The notes under the pieces were generated by a model that saw only the letters and a program-made list of their open reading frames with translations, searched no databases and was not told the DNA's origin. A stretch of 64,000 nucleotides of DNA from Ascaris suum (lineage: Eukaryota > Nematoda > Chromadorea > Rhabditida > Ascarididae): NCBI GenBank assembly GCA_013433145.1, contig CM024178.1, positions 7,301,260 to 7,365,259 of the forward strand, given 5' to 3'. Positions 26,224-40,413 of the stretch are shown piece after piece. Every line of letters begins with the position of its first letter. Positions within the stretch are counted from its first letter, which is position 1. Position numbers and translations under genes: made by a program.

Positions 26224-29200
26224 CTAATGATGACCGCCAACTTCGGGTTCTCCGGCCTTCTTGAGCGGATTGTATTTCCTGAAGTATTCAGCGTCCTGTC
26301 TCTTTTGCCTGATACCGCGCCAATACTCGACCTCGTGGTGATGCATATTATCATAGATTTGATGGTGAATTATTTTATGCCGTGGTTTCACTGCAATAAA
26401 AAATGACGCTTTAATGCTGAGTTATGTCAGCATTAGATCTAGACGTACTTAAATTGCTCCTCCACCTTCTATTCAGTCTCTTTGTGTTACACGCCGATCG
26501 CATTTTCTTGACAACCCTTTAAAATGCATTTTAACGTTATCATTGGACATAGAAAACACTAAAAAAAACCACGTAGTTCCCTCAAAAAAAAAAAACAACA
26601 AACAAACAATACCCCCGAGGAAATAGCAATGAATGAGGCGGCCAAAATTGGCGCGCTTATTAATAAACAAAAAAACTACTGCAATCTTTTTTTCTTTATC
26701 TTGTTAAACCTATTCCACTTTTTTACCTGTAAGCGTCATCGCTTATTTTAAGGTACGAATGCCAGTGTTAAGATAGGTCTCATAAGTATCAGCAGATTGA
26801 CTTCTAACAAAGTCCCCTCGACAAACACCAGTGAAATGGTTTATAACACAATCCTCTCCAAACGACTGTGGTGGAATGGTTCATAGCACATTCTCTGTTC
26901 CGAGTAACTGTCCACATAATGGTTCAAAACACATTTTCTACAGCACAACTCCACACATTAAACACATACCGCATCTGCACAATACCACGTATACTTACAT
27001 CATTATCAACTTCAATGAAATCTTCTGCTCTTTCTCTCCACTTAGAACGTCATACGTAAAACTCTCACCGGTAATTGGCTACTACTTCCAAACTTGTCAG
27101 GGATAATAGTACTAACTTTCCAAGAATTACCAACTCTTCATGTCTCGAGCATTTCATGCACCTTTACCAATTATTTCCTGAAAAATAAGGTCATGAAATG
27201 ATAAATCATACCTGGCAGGATGAATTTGTAGAAGCCATACATGATAAATCCCGAGTAAATGTAATATCGGAACACCGGTAAATACTTCCAACAATGCCGC
27301 CATGACCACATTCGAAACTGTAATCACCTTTCTTGATAATATCTTAGTGGACCAAATCGATTACCTTTCCCACCTCGTTGATAAACCCACAAGCCAACGT
27401 CCCACATAGTTAAATCAGCAGCGATCCGTTCAGATTGTTTGGACGGTGGGAGGAGGAAGGCTGGGGAAGAGGAAGGGAACGAGTGCAGGGTCTTTATAAA
27501 TCCCCCGCTTAGCATGAGCAAATCCTCATCCCTCTCATAGTATAACTCTTTTCATCAAACACATACCGCACCTGCATAATACCACGTATTTCATAACTAT
27601 TTCCGGGCCTGTTATGCTACCACCCCTCTCCTGGAACGATGTTCCTTCCTCCTCCATCCAGCTACATTTATGTTCCCTCCTTGTCCGACATTACTAGGAA
27701 GTAAACCAAATCCCAAACAACTACACCTGTTCAAATATTCCCTTCAACGATTAAAAGAATATTTCAAAAAGACGAGACTTTACAAAATACTTGGTAATTG
27801 AAAAGATAACAATAACTTTCCTGTTGGTAAAGAGAATTGCAAGTAACTTCTCTCAGGTGACCAAGCGAGATTTTTTCCCGTAAATACATCCCAGGGAAAC
27901 ACTTTCCCACAAATATGCCAAGATGCCAAATAGACGTTCGAAGATGAAACACTTATCCTCATCCTCTCAAATTTACCCTCCAGCAATAGACTTTATACGA
28001 TCGAAGTACCAACCGTTTAGTTAACAGCAACATTTTAAACCATTCTGCAAATCTCTATTTACCTTAAGCGATAAAAGTTGAGGGTTAACAAAGTCGGAAA
28101 TTATTCCAGAGAAAAGACCATATGTAAGGTTACAACGACTTTCGCACGTTCCGATACGAAAACAGATAAAATTCAAATCAGAGACGACTTAAGAAAGAGA
28201 ACAAATTGCAAATTCTTAACTCTACATAATCCTAGTTGGATTTGTACGATACTTTACCTTAACAAAGAAGAAAGACATTTCCAGCTTTTACCAACGAACA
28301 GCAGCACTCTGTCTTTGATCCCCTCCCTTTTCATCCAAAAATGATGACCACACGAATTTGAAAATGATCGGCTCTCATAATGAAATGAAAGTCGTTAAAT
28401 CTTTTGAAGTTTTTTTTTAAAGTTTTGAGGTTATTCCCTCAGAAATCAGAAATTCTGACTCCTATCAACATATTGGCGAAAACCGAGAAATATGTGAAGG
28501 GTTGTTCAAACGAGATACCGATCGAAAAAAAATGCCTCAGCTATTGCATGCGCAACTTGGTTTCCTTCTCTACTTTAAATTGTGTTTCAAAAGCCTTCCA
28601 AGAGAACACAGCACGCATTTGTGATTGAATGAACTTGTGCTCACTAGAGTGGTCATTCGAAAAAGCGAGAATCTCGTGAAGTTTGCAGCCATCGCAGATG
28701 ACCTAACTCCCCCCTCCCCCAATAAAAAAATCAAGGAAAATAAAATTATGTCTCTCTCGAAAAGTTGCAACGACCGAACATTTCTCTTTCGAGGCCTAGG
28801 TGAAATGGATGACTTAGTCCTCCATTCAAAAGCAACTCTGAGGACGATAAAGCCATTCGTCACAGTCTTACTTGAACTTTGATCTCAACCCGCATAAATT
28901 GAAATCAGAGAGAGGAAGAAAAGGAAAAATGAAAGAGAAGAAAAAAACTTTAAAAACGGACTAAATTGAAGTTTACAAAACTGCGGTCGTAAATTTTCAG
29001 TTGGACGATCCCTCTTACGCCTTTTGCGGCGATGCTGAGTTCGGATCGCCATTCACAAACGAATTTCGCAATCTGTAGTCTCCGTTAAAAACAATATTTC
29101 TAGCGTATAAAAAGATCCCGAGACACCCGTAAACCTTTTTACTCTTTACAGGCGTTTCCTCATCAGTACTCGTTCATTATTCTGTTTTGGAGGTAGTTTG

Positions 29201-29254
29201 AAGATTTCAGGCTCCAGCTCCGCCTATAAATCATCACAACTGACCACCTGGCTT

Positions 29255-29308
<54 letters not shown>

Positions 29309-29316
29309 ATATATAT

Positions 29317-29361
<45 letters not shown>

Positions 29362-29537
29362 GACATAGATTAACATGAAGATGAACGCACCCATTCTTGA
29401 GCAGTCCACGGACGGGCTGGCATGAAGGGATCGAGTTTCGATGCCGGAATCGGTGCATTCGGACTGAACAACACCACTACGGCACCCTTCACCGTCTCGG
29501 CTGTATATTTCACTGCATCGATTATTTTCGAGCCCAT
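26224..29537 (-). CDS. Predicted single-pass membrane protein, 139 aa, unknown family
   Basis: Three minus-strand exons, 29391-29537, 27212-27317 and 26224-26390, join in phases 0 and 1 to give a complete 139-aa protein with ATG and TAG. The N-terminal third is amphipathic (MGSKIIDAVKYTAETVKGAV). A tryptophan-rich stretch (RPWTAQEWFRMWSWRHCW) leads into one membrane segment (YYIYSGFIMYGFYKFILP) and a basic, histidine-rich tail ending EPEVGGHH. Size and layout resemble accessory subunits of mitochondrial inner-membrane complexes; that is inference and I do not recognise the family. The second and third exons are the best supported. The link from the first exon crosses a 2.07 kb intron containing a (TA)n array, and another phase-0 exon (29146-29223, which soon meets a stop) is possible instead. 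A likely spliced-leader acceptor (ATTTATAG) ends at 29552. Confidence 0.6.
26836..26950. repeat. Three imperfect tandem units of 40-43 bases
   Basis: ATGGTTTATAACACA, ATGGTTCATAGCACA and ATGGTTCAAAACACA start at 26836, 26876 and 26919, each followed by a TTCTCT-like tract. All lie in the second intron of the 139-aa gene. Confidence 0.75.
26960..26992. repeat. 33-bp direct repeat, copy 1
   Basis: Matches 27557-27589 with two mismatches (both begin AAACACATACCGCA and end AATACCACGTAT). It lies in an intron. Confidence 0.85.
27557..27589. repeat. 33-bp direct repeat, copy 2
   Basis: Second copy of the 26960-26992 element, about 600 bases away, in the preceding intron of the same gene. Confidence 0.85.
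28541..29223 (-). other. Coding-like blocks inside intron 1 of the 139-aa gene
   Basis: Three minus-strand blocks begin after acceptor-like sites in phase 0. 29146-29223 reads EPEIFKLPPKQNNER and reaches a stop. 29019-29072 reads IAKFVCEWRSELS and ends at a GTAAGA donor. 28541-28702 reads VICDGCKLHEILAFSNDHSS and ends in TAG. They could be alternative exons or a nested gene. Because antisense shadows and chance frames are common here, I do not combine them. Confidence 0.25.
29258..29357. repeat. Interrupted (TA)n array
   Basis: About 100 bases of TA with TATTATAT interruptions that make it partly self-complementary. It lies in intron 1 of the 139-aa gene. Confidence 0.97.
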
Positions 29538-29551
29538 CTTATAGAAACCGG

Positions 29552-31350
29552 CTATAAATTGCCCCTTATTTACATACTGAAGTAATTTTATCGTTGGACA
29601 CTTCCGCCGTGGGGTTTTGCGCTATGAAAAGTTGTATTATGCGGGAGAGGGCATTGCCGACTTCCTTGACATCAAAGGGGGAAGGGCGCGGCAACTTTTA
29701 CGGAAGGTGGTTTGCGCCATTGGGCAGGTTTTTTGGAAGGTAAGACTCATCGCGGAAGTAAACCATGCTGGAAACGGCTCAGCAAGCACCAACACATAAA
29801 ACACATAAATTACTTCAAGGTAGACGATAACATGCGTAATTCTTGTTAAGATCTACTCAAAAAATGTTGATAAATCGAAATCTTTTCCAGTAAATATGAA
29901 AATTTACGCGAAATAGTTCTGGTATAAAGTAATAATAAGTACAAACAAAGAGCTTTTTTTAGCGACGAGAAAAATTTGCATAATATATTTTATATACATA
30001 CAAAATTGTCAGCATTATATACGACAGCTTAATGCTTTATCTTCTACCTAAAAATCGAAAATTTGCATTTCTGATGTAATTGTTGATTCATAAAGAAAAT
30101 ACATTTTCAATTTAAACGATAAATGGAAAATAGACGAATCGAAAAACCTGTGAGAAATTTTCGAAACTGTTGCAATTTTCAAAGAAACACTGAATTGTGT
30201 ATGATGAAGGCAAAAAAATCAGCTTCTTATAAGAATAATATAAACTTTTACAACCTTAGGTACAACTTCATAACTAATAGGTAAAATTTTTCCTTCACGA
30301 TTAAGATAGAGTAGAAAAGTGGTAAGGTGGGGGGGGGGGGGTGTGAGTGAGAGGTAAAACGTTACCTCAGCATAATTAGCGAAAAGTAAACATCCGCATA
30401 TGAGTAAGGTAAACCGAGTATTTAAAAGAATACTTTTTCTTCTGCTACCCGCACATTCTAGATACCAACAAAATATTCAGAACCGATAATTACCGGATAT
30501 AAACTGCAAAGTTGATAAGACTTCAAACACAATAAATCTATCATCGCAAATACTTGCAAGTCGACCACTAGAATCAAGGCAACATAATGCTACGCTTATT
30601 ACCGCTAACACTTTAAGATGCTATATGCCTAATCAACGATCAGGTGAGATTGAAACACTTTCCCATCATTTTTTGTTACACCTCCCATAGAAATTTTCTA
30701 TCAACATGAGGCATGAAAATCATTGCAAACATCCCGTTTTCAAAAATTACATCATTTGCAGCTAAATAGCAATAAAACGAATAAAACAAGAATACTCCAA
30801 CCTGATGGTATTACTGAATAAGATGGAAGGGGAAGGGGGAGGGTCTCTTGAATGATAATATCCACGCGATAATTTGACGAAGAAAATAGAAATGAAGAAC
30901 AAAAAAGAGTGGATTGCATCAGCGGAAGAGAATATAAGAACGCTAGAAAGTATATGATTTTCACTTGAGAAGAGATGGATGTCGAACAAATAGCAGCATT
31001 TCATGGGCAACGTTTTCAGTCATCAGTGAAATTAGACTTCAAGTAATATTGTCTAAAAATATTCCGTATTATCTTCATAATGAAAAAAAAAGACAAATTT
31101 CTGCGAAAATTTGCATAATTTCGAGTTCTTCTTAAATTTGCATCCTTTAGATCCACGAATATTTCAACCTCAACAGATTCAGCTTCCTGAATATCAGCAA
31201 AATTCTCAATTTATAAATTATGAATTTAATTTCCTTACAAAAAACCTTCTCAACCATCCTCGAAGATATCCTTGATTGCTCGAACAAGCGGATGTTCAAT
31301 TCCAGTGGTCAAACATTACAGAGCAATCCAGTATTGTGGATTTTCGGATT
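29552..31350. other. Intergenic stretch upstream of the 139-aa gene
   Basis: A GC-richer block at 29590-29745 is open in several frames on both strands. On + it ends at a good GTAAGA donor (29740), and on - it carries EVGNALSRIIQLFIAQNP before a stop or a GTATGT donor. Because the 139-aa gene starts at 29537, it could be a head-to-head first exon or the promoter region. The remainder is AT-rich, with an 11-G run at 30.33 kb and nothing else I can support. Confidence 0.35.
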
Positions 31351-32505
<1,155 letters not shown>

Positions 32506-33613
32506 CACCTTGCAATTTCCGCTTTTTGACCTAAAATTCCACAATAACGATAGAAATTGAGACTTCAAGAGAACGTTGAAAACCCGACGTTGGAAATTCG
32601 GCTCTGAATTCCGGTATAAGGGTGAAGGTGATTCGAAATTCTCTGTGGGAAGAGGGAATACATTGTAAGGGCAACATATTGGAAGAGGATTAGTGCGAAT
32701 GGAGTGGATTATATTCGACGAATTACACTGTATAAACCAGTCAGATGAGTTGATTTTTATAAACGATGCATGCGATGCGTCATGACGACAAACAATTTGC
32801 TTTAAATAATGCCGAATTTATTTGAGCGAATAATTGAAGTTTTCTTTGAAAAAATGTAAAACATTATAAAACCGGAGGATTAAATTGCCAAGTGAAATGA
32901 GTACAATCACAGCTTTTCAATAAAAACTTATACATAAAATAATATTTGCATTTCAATAATGAAATATTGAAATTAATGACCGATCGCTATTTGTCCATAA
33001 GAGAAAAAAAATGCCCTCAAAAACAATACAATAATATGCACAGTGAAATAAGTTCAAAATGATTTCGATCAGTATAGTGAAATGCTTCCGGTTGGAGATA
33101 TTACGAGTGCGATCCTATCAAATCTCAGGTGCCACTTCAATTGAAATGAAAGCGATATTTGAGCTCAGATAAAGTACACTTAGGTTGCATTCCTACAGCT
33201 CTTCAGCATGCTAGATCTTTAGCAGTACACCACAGTTGAAAATCTCCACAATAGGAAATAAAACTTGAGGCCACATATTAAAAGAGATAATAATCCGTAT
33301 TTATATGAAAGGATCAGTTTTTTTTCGACGAAATGAAAACATTTTTCAGAACATAGCTGTAACAAATATAAAATCACATATCGAGAAAAATTCGATGATC
33401 AAACGGTCATAATCAATTCTTAAATAAATTATCCATAAATTTTAAAAATTGAAGTTTGAGTAAAGCAGTAATATTTTTACTTTACTACCTATTGTAACAG
33501 CAGTAACTATTTTTCTCAACATTTTGCCCACTAATTAATGATGAAGAAATTTTTTATGCGAATGAATTCTAAATTCGAGAATGTTTCAAAAAATAGGCGG
33601 ATTAATAATGTTG

Positions 33614-33800
<187 letters not shown>

Positions 33801-33837
33801 CTTAGACTGCAGCAAGCATAAAGCTTAACAAAGAATT

Positions 33838-33852
33838 ATGTTATCATAACAT
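33838..33852. repeat. Dispersed palindrome element, copy 1
   Basis: ATGTTATCATAACAT, a 7-bp inverted repeat around one C, in the shared context AACAAAGAA ... ATTTCT. The second copy is at 39216-39230. Confidence 0.8.
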
Positions 33853-35382
33853 ATTTCTTTATTATAGACAAGATTAGCTATGAATGCATTTATCGCAGAA
33901 ATACGATAAAATAAACCTTCATGTTAAAGTGCTGTTTTATTTTCTTTCAAAATTGAGATGCCTCATATTAGATGCCAAATTTGATCGATAGAAAATCCAT
34001 ACGTGCTGTTAGCGTTCTAAACAAATACATTCGCATAGAAGCTAAAAAAAAATTATAAATTTTATTATTATTGACCTCAATGGTTCGATTCCATTTAAGT
34101 ATACGGATAGTTTTTAATTAAGATCAATCAATAACCCCAATTATAATGTTGCAAATCGCTATGGAAGTTTCCGAATTAGTTGCAAACTTGGGAGCGTGGT
34201 GGGAAGGGGGATGTAATGGAGGATATGCAAGTTCCACTTTTATTAACGAAGCTCTTCGGCGTTATAATCGCCGAATCAGCAGCTTACAAAATTAGAACGC
34301 TGGCTATTCGTTGGCTAATGGTAGCATTATAACATCGACATATTCCTCAACTAAACGTTCGTCATGCATTCTTCGCCTTTAATAATATCGTAGGGCTATT
34401 ATCGATTTGTATACTTTAGAGTCAGTTCATTAACTTCCGTTCAACAATTTTGCACACCTATAAAGGTGATCAATGAAGATGAATAGGTGATAATGTTGTA
34501 GTCTTCATATTTCTATGCAATATAACAGACATATATCCCCTCAAATCAACAAAAAAAAAATTGTAAATAATTGATGCGGTAGAACTAAAAGTGTTATGAA
34601 GGAATTTGCGACGTTTTCTATCGACATCCTCATATCTCAATGGCTCTTCAAAAACCATAAGAGAAGAGAGAGAACGAGAGCAAAAAAACAAGGAGAGACT
34701 CACAACAAAACAAAAACCGCTTGAACGTTTGCGAGTATTTCTTGAATCGTCTAAGTATGTGTTCTCACTTCTATCAAACACACATTTCCCAATTGTACTC
34801 TTTTATAGCAACTTTTTGCCCACCTTTAAAATAACAATGTTCCATAGAGAAGAGGTCGCCTCAAAAAGATGTAGAAGAATTTAGTGATTTTTGCGAATTA
34901 TTTAACACAGATGCGTCAAAATTTTTCTCTTTTATTGGAAGTAATTTCGGCATTTTTTTTTTTGCTTAAAAAAGCCAAAAAAATTGAAACAAAAAATCCA
35001 AAAAAAAATTAAATAATTATATTCGAATAGCAAAAATTATTCCAAAATTTTGAACGAAATTTAAAATAATAAAAGAATGGAAAAAGAATTTAGTGCAAAA
35101 TCAATTAAAATATATTTATTTCTATTATTTCAAATTTTCGCAATATTCATTCGGTGATAATTATTTCTTAATTGCAATAATAATTTCTCAATTATATAAT
35201 CGATTTTCTGAGAGATTTTTCTCCAAAAATCTTCCACATTTAGTTCGCTCAAAGTTTCAACTAAATAATACCTTCGCGTTTACTTTTTACTTTCTGAGTT
35301 TTTTGAAAGTAAACAATACGTTTGTAAATTATTCAATAACTTATTATCGTTTATAGTGAGCATATTCATATATAAATAGAAT

Positions 35383-37046
35383 TTACATAAGAAATCGATG
35401 CAACAAAATAACGAGAAATGACGTTAATAACGATGAAGAGATGAGCGAAATATTAGCCGAATTACAGAGTTGTCCTGAGCAACAACAAATATATCCAAGA
35501 TTTGGAATAGCTTGGCAAGATTCGAAGATACGATACGTTTGACATATCGATGAAACGCCAGTACCATCACAATATCGAACCTGAAATTAAATATTTATAA
35601 AAGTATCGAATAGAAGGAATAAATTTCCATTGAAAGATTATTGCCACTTCCCCAAGGAGGTATTTCTTAATTTCTCTTTAAGGTTTTACGAATCTATGAA
35701 TGCATCATATATTATGGTATACACATGTATATAAGGTTCAAGAGGACGGATGAACGAATAATGCTTGAATGTGATAATGCCGCTTTTGTGGGGAAACTAC
35801 ACCTTAAGAGCATTCAACAATCAACGTTTGCTTCATCATATTCGCTTTCAACGTTTTTCCCTCTTTGTTTGGCAAGTTTTATTATTGCGACATTTTTTCG
35901 AGAGATGTTTGAAAGGAAAAATAAGTAGTAAGGTATAAATGAAAAAATAAAGTATAAAAATCGAGCAAAAATAAATTTAAAAAACAAGTGAGAATCTTCA
36001 ATCATGAATTCCATATGAAGAACAACGAGCCAGGAGAAGGGGGGGGGGGGAGGGCTAAGATTAGCTCACTGTTTTGCCCTCACTACTGAATACTCGATGA
36101 TCAAACAAGCCTTATGTAAAACGCTTTATTTTGAGAACATCAAAATATTACTGCAATTATCAAATGATGACCTTTAAAAGTTTAGTAGAAGTATAAGTGA
36201 ATCATACAGTAATGCCACAATCTTCTCTCAGTGGCCTAAAAGAGACCTATAAATGGCCTATTTAATCCCTGTTTGACAATCTTATTTCATTTCGAAAACG
36301 ACGGAAATTCATTTTCGAATTTTGCTCCTCTGGCAAAATAATACAATTATATATTACTGTAAATTACTGTTATTATTGTAATTCACTTCATATTTCGGTG
36401 TTCAGTATTGTCAAAAAATTTCCAAATCTTTTCAAGGACGAAATATTCTGAATGAATTCATCATTGCTATTCGTTTTCTATGGATAAATAATTCAAAATA
36501 CGTTACGTCGATTCTTACAAGGAAAATGTCAACAACTTTCAAAAGTCATAAAAATAAACAATTAGTTTTGTTGTAGAATCAAAAATTGGAGGTTTTTTTA
36601 TTAGAAGAGAATAGTAAACTCAAAGGATTTAAAGTTAGGGAAACATTTAAGATAAACCTAATGAGGAGATATGCACGTTATGAGTTGTAGCAATGGCAGA
36701 GATCCCTTTGGCGAAAAGCGTTTTCGCTGATTTTACCAAATTATCCCATCTTCAAGTGAACCTATGATCACAGTAAATCGCGTTATAATCCAGAATTTCA
36801 TAGAGACAGCTTAGGATCTGAATTCGATTGCAATTTAAAATATATCAGGTAACGCAAAACTTCAAATAGAGTCGATGAAAAGTGTTGAAGTGAGCTGACC
36901 GTATCGAATCCAAGCGTTTGTTTAATGCAGTTAATACTGGGACATTCGATGACCTGAAGTTGGCTTCCCGAATAACATTGAATGGCATCGACAATAGTGC
37001 TCATCGATAAAAAATAAATCATCACACTTAAGTACATAGTGTCCAT
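35383..37046 (-). CDS. ET-module/Ly6-like GPI-anchored protein, 114 aa
   Basis: A complete 2-exon gene: 36900-37046 and 35383-35580, joined in phase 0 (donor ACG|GTCAGC, acceptor AATTTCAG). Residues 1-21 form a signal peptide. The mature chain begins IQCYSGSQLQVIECPS and continues CIKQTLGFDTVRYCDGTGV, with the diagnostic end GYICCCSGQLCN. That cysteine spacing is the nematode ET module, a three-finger Ly6-related fold. A hydrophobic C-terminal tail (about residues 93-112) follows small residues, as in GPI-anchor signals, so the protein is probably tethered to the outer cell surface. Ligand and partners are unknown. A CATTTACAG acceptor ends 5 bases before the ATG, which suggests spliced-leader addition. 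The antisense strand of exon 2 is also open and looks protein-like, but it is a shadow. Confidence 0.92.
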
Positions 37047-37051
37047 TTGAG

Positions 37052-37054
37052 CTG
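37052..37054 (-). promoter_or_regulatory. Likely spliced-leader acceptor of the ET-module gene
   Basis: TTTCATTTACAG on the minus strand ends five bases upstream of the start codon, leaving essentially no 5' UTR, as is usual for trans-spliced nematode mRNAs. Confidence 0.5.
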
Positions 37055-37252
37055 TAAATGAAATGTTACATTATCTTACAGGTTATTTATTATACATCAT
37101 TAGTTATTACGCCATATTTGTCATAAATGTTGATTCTTTGATGCCGAAAATGGTTAAATAAAACGAACATGAGAAGTGAATGAAAATGTCAAGGTAGACT
37201 CGCGAAGTGACTTGAAACGCCGGTCTTTAACCTACTAGATATCATTGGTTAT

Positions 37253-37363
<111 letters not shown>

Positions 37364-37680
37364 GCAGTTTTTTCATATAATAATATAATAGCATTAATAA
37401 TAAAAGCAGCATCAATTAGAAGTGAAATGAAAAAAATTTAGTGAAATATATATTCGCGATATGGTCTATTTGAAAGAGAACGTTGGTTGGTTGATGCCTG
37501 CCATTATGCATTGACCGCAAATTGCGCTTTTTGAATGCAAATCAACGTAATTTGGTTACTCGATAAGATTACATTTCGCTTTCGTTTGCCAATTACATCC
37601 CAAAGACGCATAAATTAGATATGCTTTCTATCGTTGAAAAATCTATTTTGCTTAGCAAATCCCATTGCGTCGAATTTATA

Positions 37681-37815
37681 TAGTATGCTATCCCGGTATA
37701 TAGTGTTCTATCTTCTATATATTGCGTGCTATCCTATTCAGCTTAGTATCCTACTATATGGTGTGCTATCCCGATAAATAATATGCTATCCCATTATGTT
37801 GTGTACTGTCTCCCC
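37681..37815. repeat. Degenerate minisatellite, unit near TGCTATCCC...TAT
   Basis: About six imperfect units of roughly 20 bases, each with TGCTATCC or TTCTATCT followed by a TA-rich part and GTG. Confidence 0.8.
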
Positions 37816-39215
37816 TTATTTCCGGCTACACTTGAAAATCTCTTTCAATGCATCTATACAGCGTAATTTGAACTTACCCCTCAATCGTATCGTACGTAGT
37901 GAGCAACTCTTACTATATAAGACTTTTGTTCAGAAAATGCAAAAATACAAAGAGAAACGTAGTGCAAACATATAAACACAAGCTAAATTTGGAATGCCGA
38001 TGAGGTTAAAGGTGTACTCTATGGTACCGATCTCGTAATAAAAAATCTCATCAAAACGAGCAAGTTTAGTTTTTAATTCAATTTTTTTGGCATTAAACCT
38101 GAATCGAGTAGTTAAAATTTAATCAGTGCGTAGTCACAATTGATAGCTTAACGCATAAGATCTGATATAACTCGAATCAGGTAAACAGAGGAAAATACCT
38201 TAGTGGGAATTCGCTTCGTTGTTCAAGAAACACATATATGGAATGACGGATTTATGATGGATGCAAACTGTGGAAGGAACGGAGGATATGATGAACCAAA
38301 GGGAGGGAGGAGGAGAGGGAGGGGATTCAAGCCGTGCAAACAATAATCTCAGCATTCCCAAGTGATTTCGGAAACAGCAGCTTTGCTTGTAAATCGTAGT
38401 GTATACGCATCAAATAAAAGTCAAAATAACAGTAATAACTGTATTTTTGAAACGACACAAATTACAGGCGTTTGCTATCACAAAATGAAAAACAATTTAT
38501 TTCACATTCGTTGATTATCGCAACCAATAGCGTAACCATCGTCACAGTTTTTGGATTTACACAGAAGAGAAACAGGTGAGAAGGGAACGAAGGCGGCGGG
38601 GAGGGGGGGGGGGAGAGTGTGGGGAGGAAGGGGGGTGAGGAAACAGGTGCCATAAATGCATCAGGGGATAAGAGCGAGGGAAGCTTCTGAGGGTTTTAGC
38701 ATATGCAAGCGCCCGTCTAAGACCTATGAATTCCGATAGACGATATAGAAGAGTTTCGCATCCGTATGAATATGACATCAAGCAAAAAATATTGCAAAGG
38801 AAAACTAACGACTCATTTCGATTGTCATTGAACTGTTGAGTTATTCTAGTAAATTTTTATCGCTTCATACTGTAAATGTCTTTGAAACGCGCTGATAAGG
38901 TAGACATTTGCAAGATCGCTCCCCAATATTCGTAAGAATTGGAGAAAAAAATTCGGAATTTGGAAAACTGCCAACTTAGAAGAACAAAAAAATTTCACCA
39001 CGGAGAGTCCAGAAATGTCAAGGTTGAATCAAATTCAGCGCCACGTGAAAAATTGCCCTAGCTTCTCTTTTGGGAATTCCCACGATATATTCGTATGAAA
39101 ATTCTTCTTACTGGCCACAGCTAAAAGACTTCAATAGCACTAAAGTCGGTATTGCTAACAATGATAAGCATCATAAAAGCGCTAATCTGTGTTAAATTCT
39201 AAGTCCAACAAAGAA

Positions 39216-39230
39216 ATGTTATCATAACAT
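39216..39230. repeat. Dispersed palindrome element, copy 2
   Basis: Identical ATGTTATCATAACAT core with flanks shared with 33838-33852. Confidence 0.8.
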
Positions 39231-40394
39231 ATTTCTATATTAGGCTAAACGTTTATTATGGGCTCCGAATAGTAAACAATGCAATAAAAACGACATTTTT
39301 ATAAATTACAACACGAAAACATCCATCCATATCTCGATCCCTCATCACTTTCATTAATAAAATGGCTATGTGCGAGATGCAATTTTGCTTTAAGCTTCAT
39401 TTTCTACAATCAAAACTTCATATTAAAATATTTGCCACATATAGAAGGCAATTTTCAATAATGGAGAAAAAGAAAAGACTACAACGAGATAGAGTAATTC
39501 ATTTTGATATGGTAAAATATGGCTAAAAATTTAGATTCTTGTGATGTATTGTTAAAATAATGAAGTAATTAGTAATCAACAAGAAAATAATATGACCAAT
39601 AATCATTAATTTTCGAAGAATATATTATAATCAATAACAACAATACAAATTAATAAAAATAATCAAGAAAAAAAAAACACAAATTAAATTCATCGAAAGA
39701 ATTACGAAAAATTGAAATGAGGTGAAGGTCGCATAAAAGTCTAATAAATATTCCTCGCTTATATAAATAAAAATAACGATGAGCAATTTATTGGCGTATT
39801 TAAATAGTTCTTGACATATTTTGGCATTTTGAATGACAACAAAAAAAAAAGCGGAAACGAAAAACTGAACAATCAAAGATGATGATGAATAAAATAAAAT
39901 TCGAAATAATAAAGTGGATTTATTAGTTAGCGTATTCGAAAGTTGTTGATTTAATAAACGATTATGATAGATTGTAAAATGAAGTTCAAAATTTCTATAC
40001 TGAGCAGAACAAGGTGTGCATTAAAGATTGGACATACCTGTATAATATTCAGGTGGCATTATTAGTAAACTTATTGATTTTCATTTTCGAGTAGTATATA
40101 ATTTATAGGAATAGCAATCTTCTCTTATAATGCAGTCATGCAATAGACATTATTACAGGTAAGTGAGCAAATATTCACATAGCAAGCTGCCTAGATTAGC
40201 TAATTGCCGAAAGCATTAGGCAGGAAATGGGTGGTTATTTAGTTTCTTACAAATCGAAGGCTTTAGACGAGACGATGATCGAAAATGCCAAGAGTACAAA
40301 GTAGAATAAAGAACAAATAAAGTAATAGGGAACTTAAGAGGTACATGAAATTGGGGGAAGGAAGCGATGGGAAGAAGATGGAGGAGAGATAAGT

Positions 40395-40413
40395 GGGGGG
40401 GGGGGGGGGGGGG
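40395..40413. repeat. G19 homopolymer in a purine tract
   Basis: Nineteen consecutive G followed by AGGGGGGAGGGG. It has strong G-quadruplex potential and is an assembly-length risk. Confidence 0.95.

Noticed and set aside
35360..35541. Protein-like + strand frame (EILAELQSCPEQQQIYPRF)
   Set aside because: It is exactly antisense to the last exon of the ET-module gene, whose cysteine pattern, phase and splice sites are decisive.
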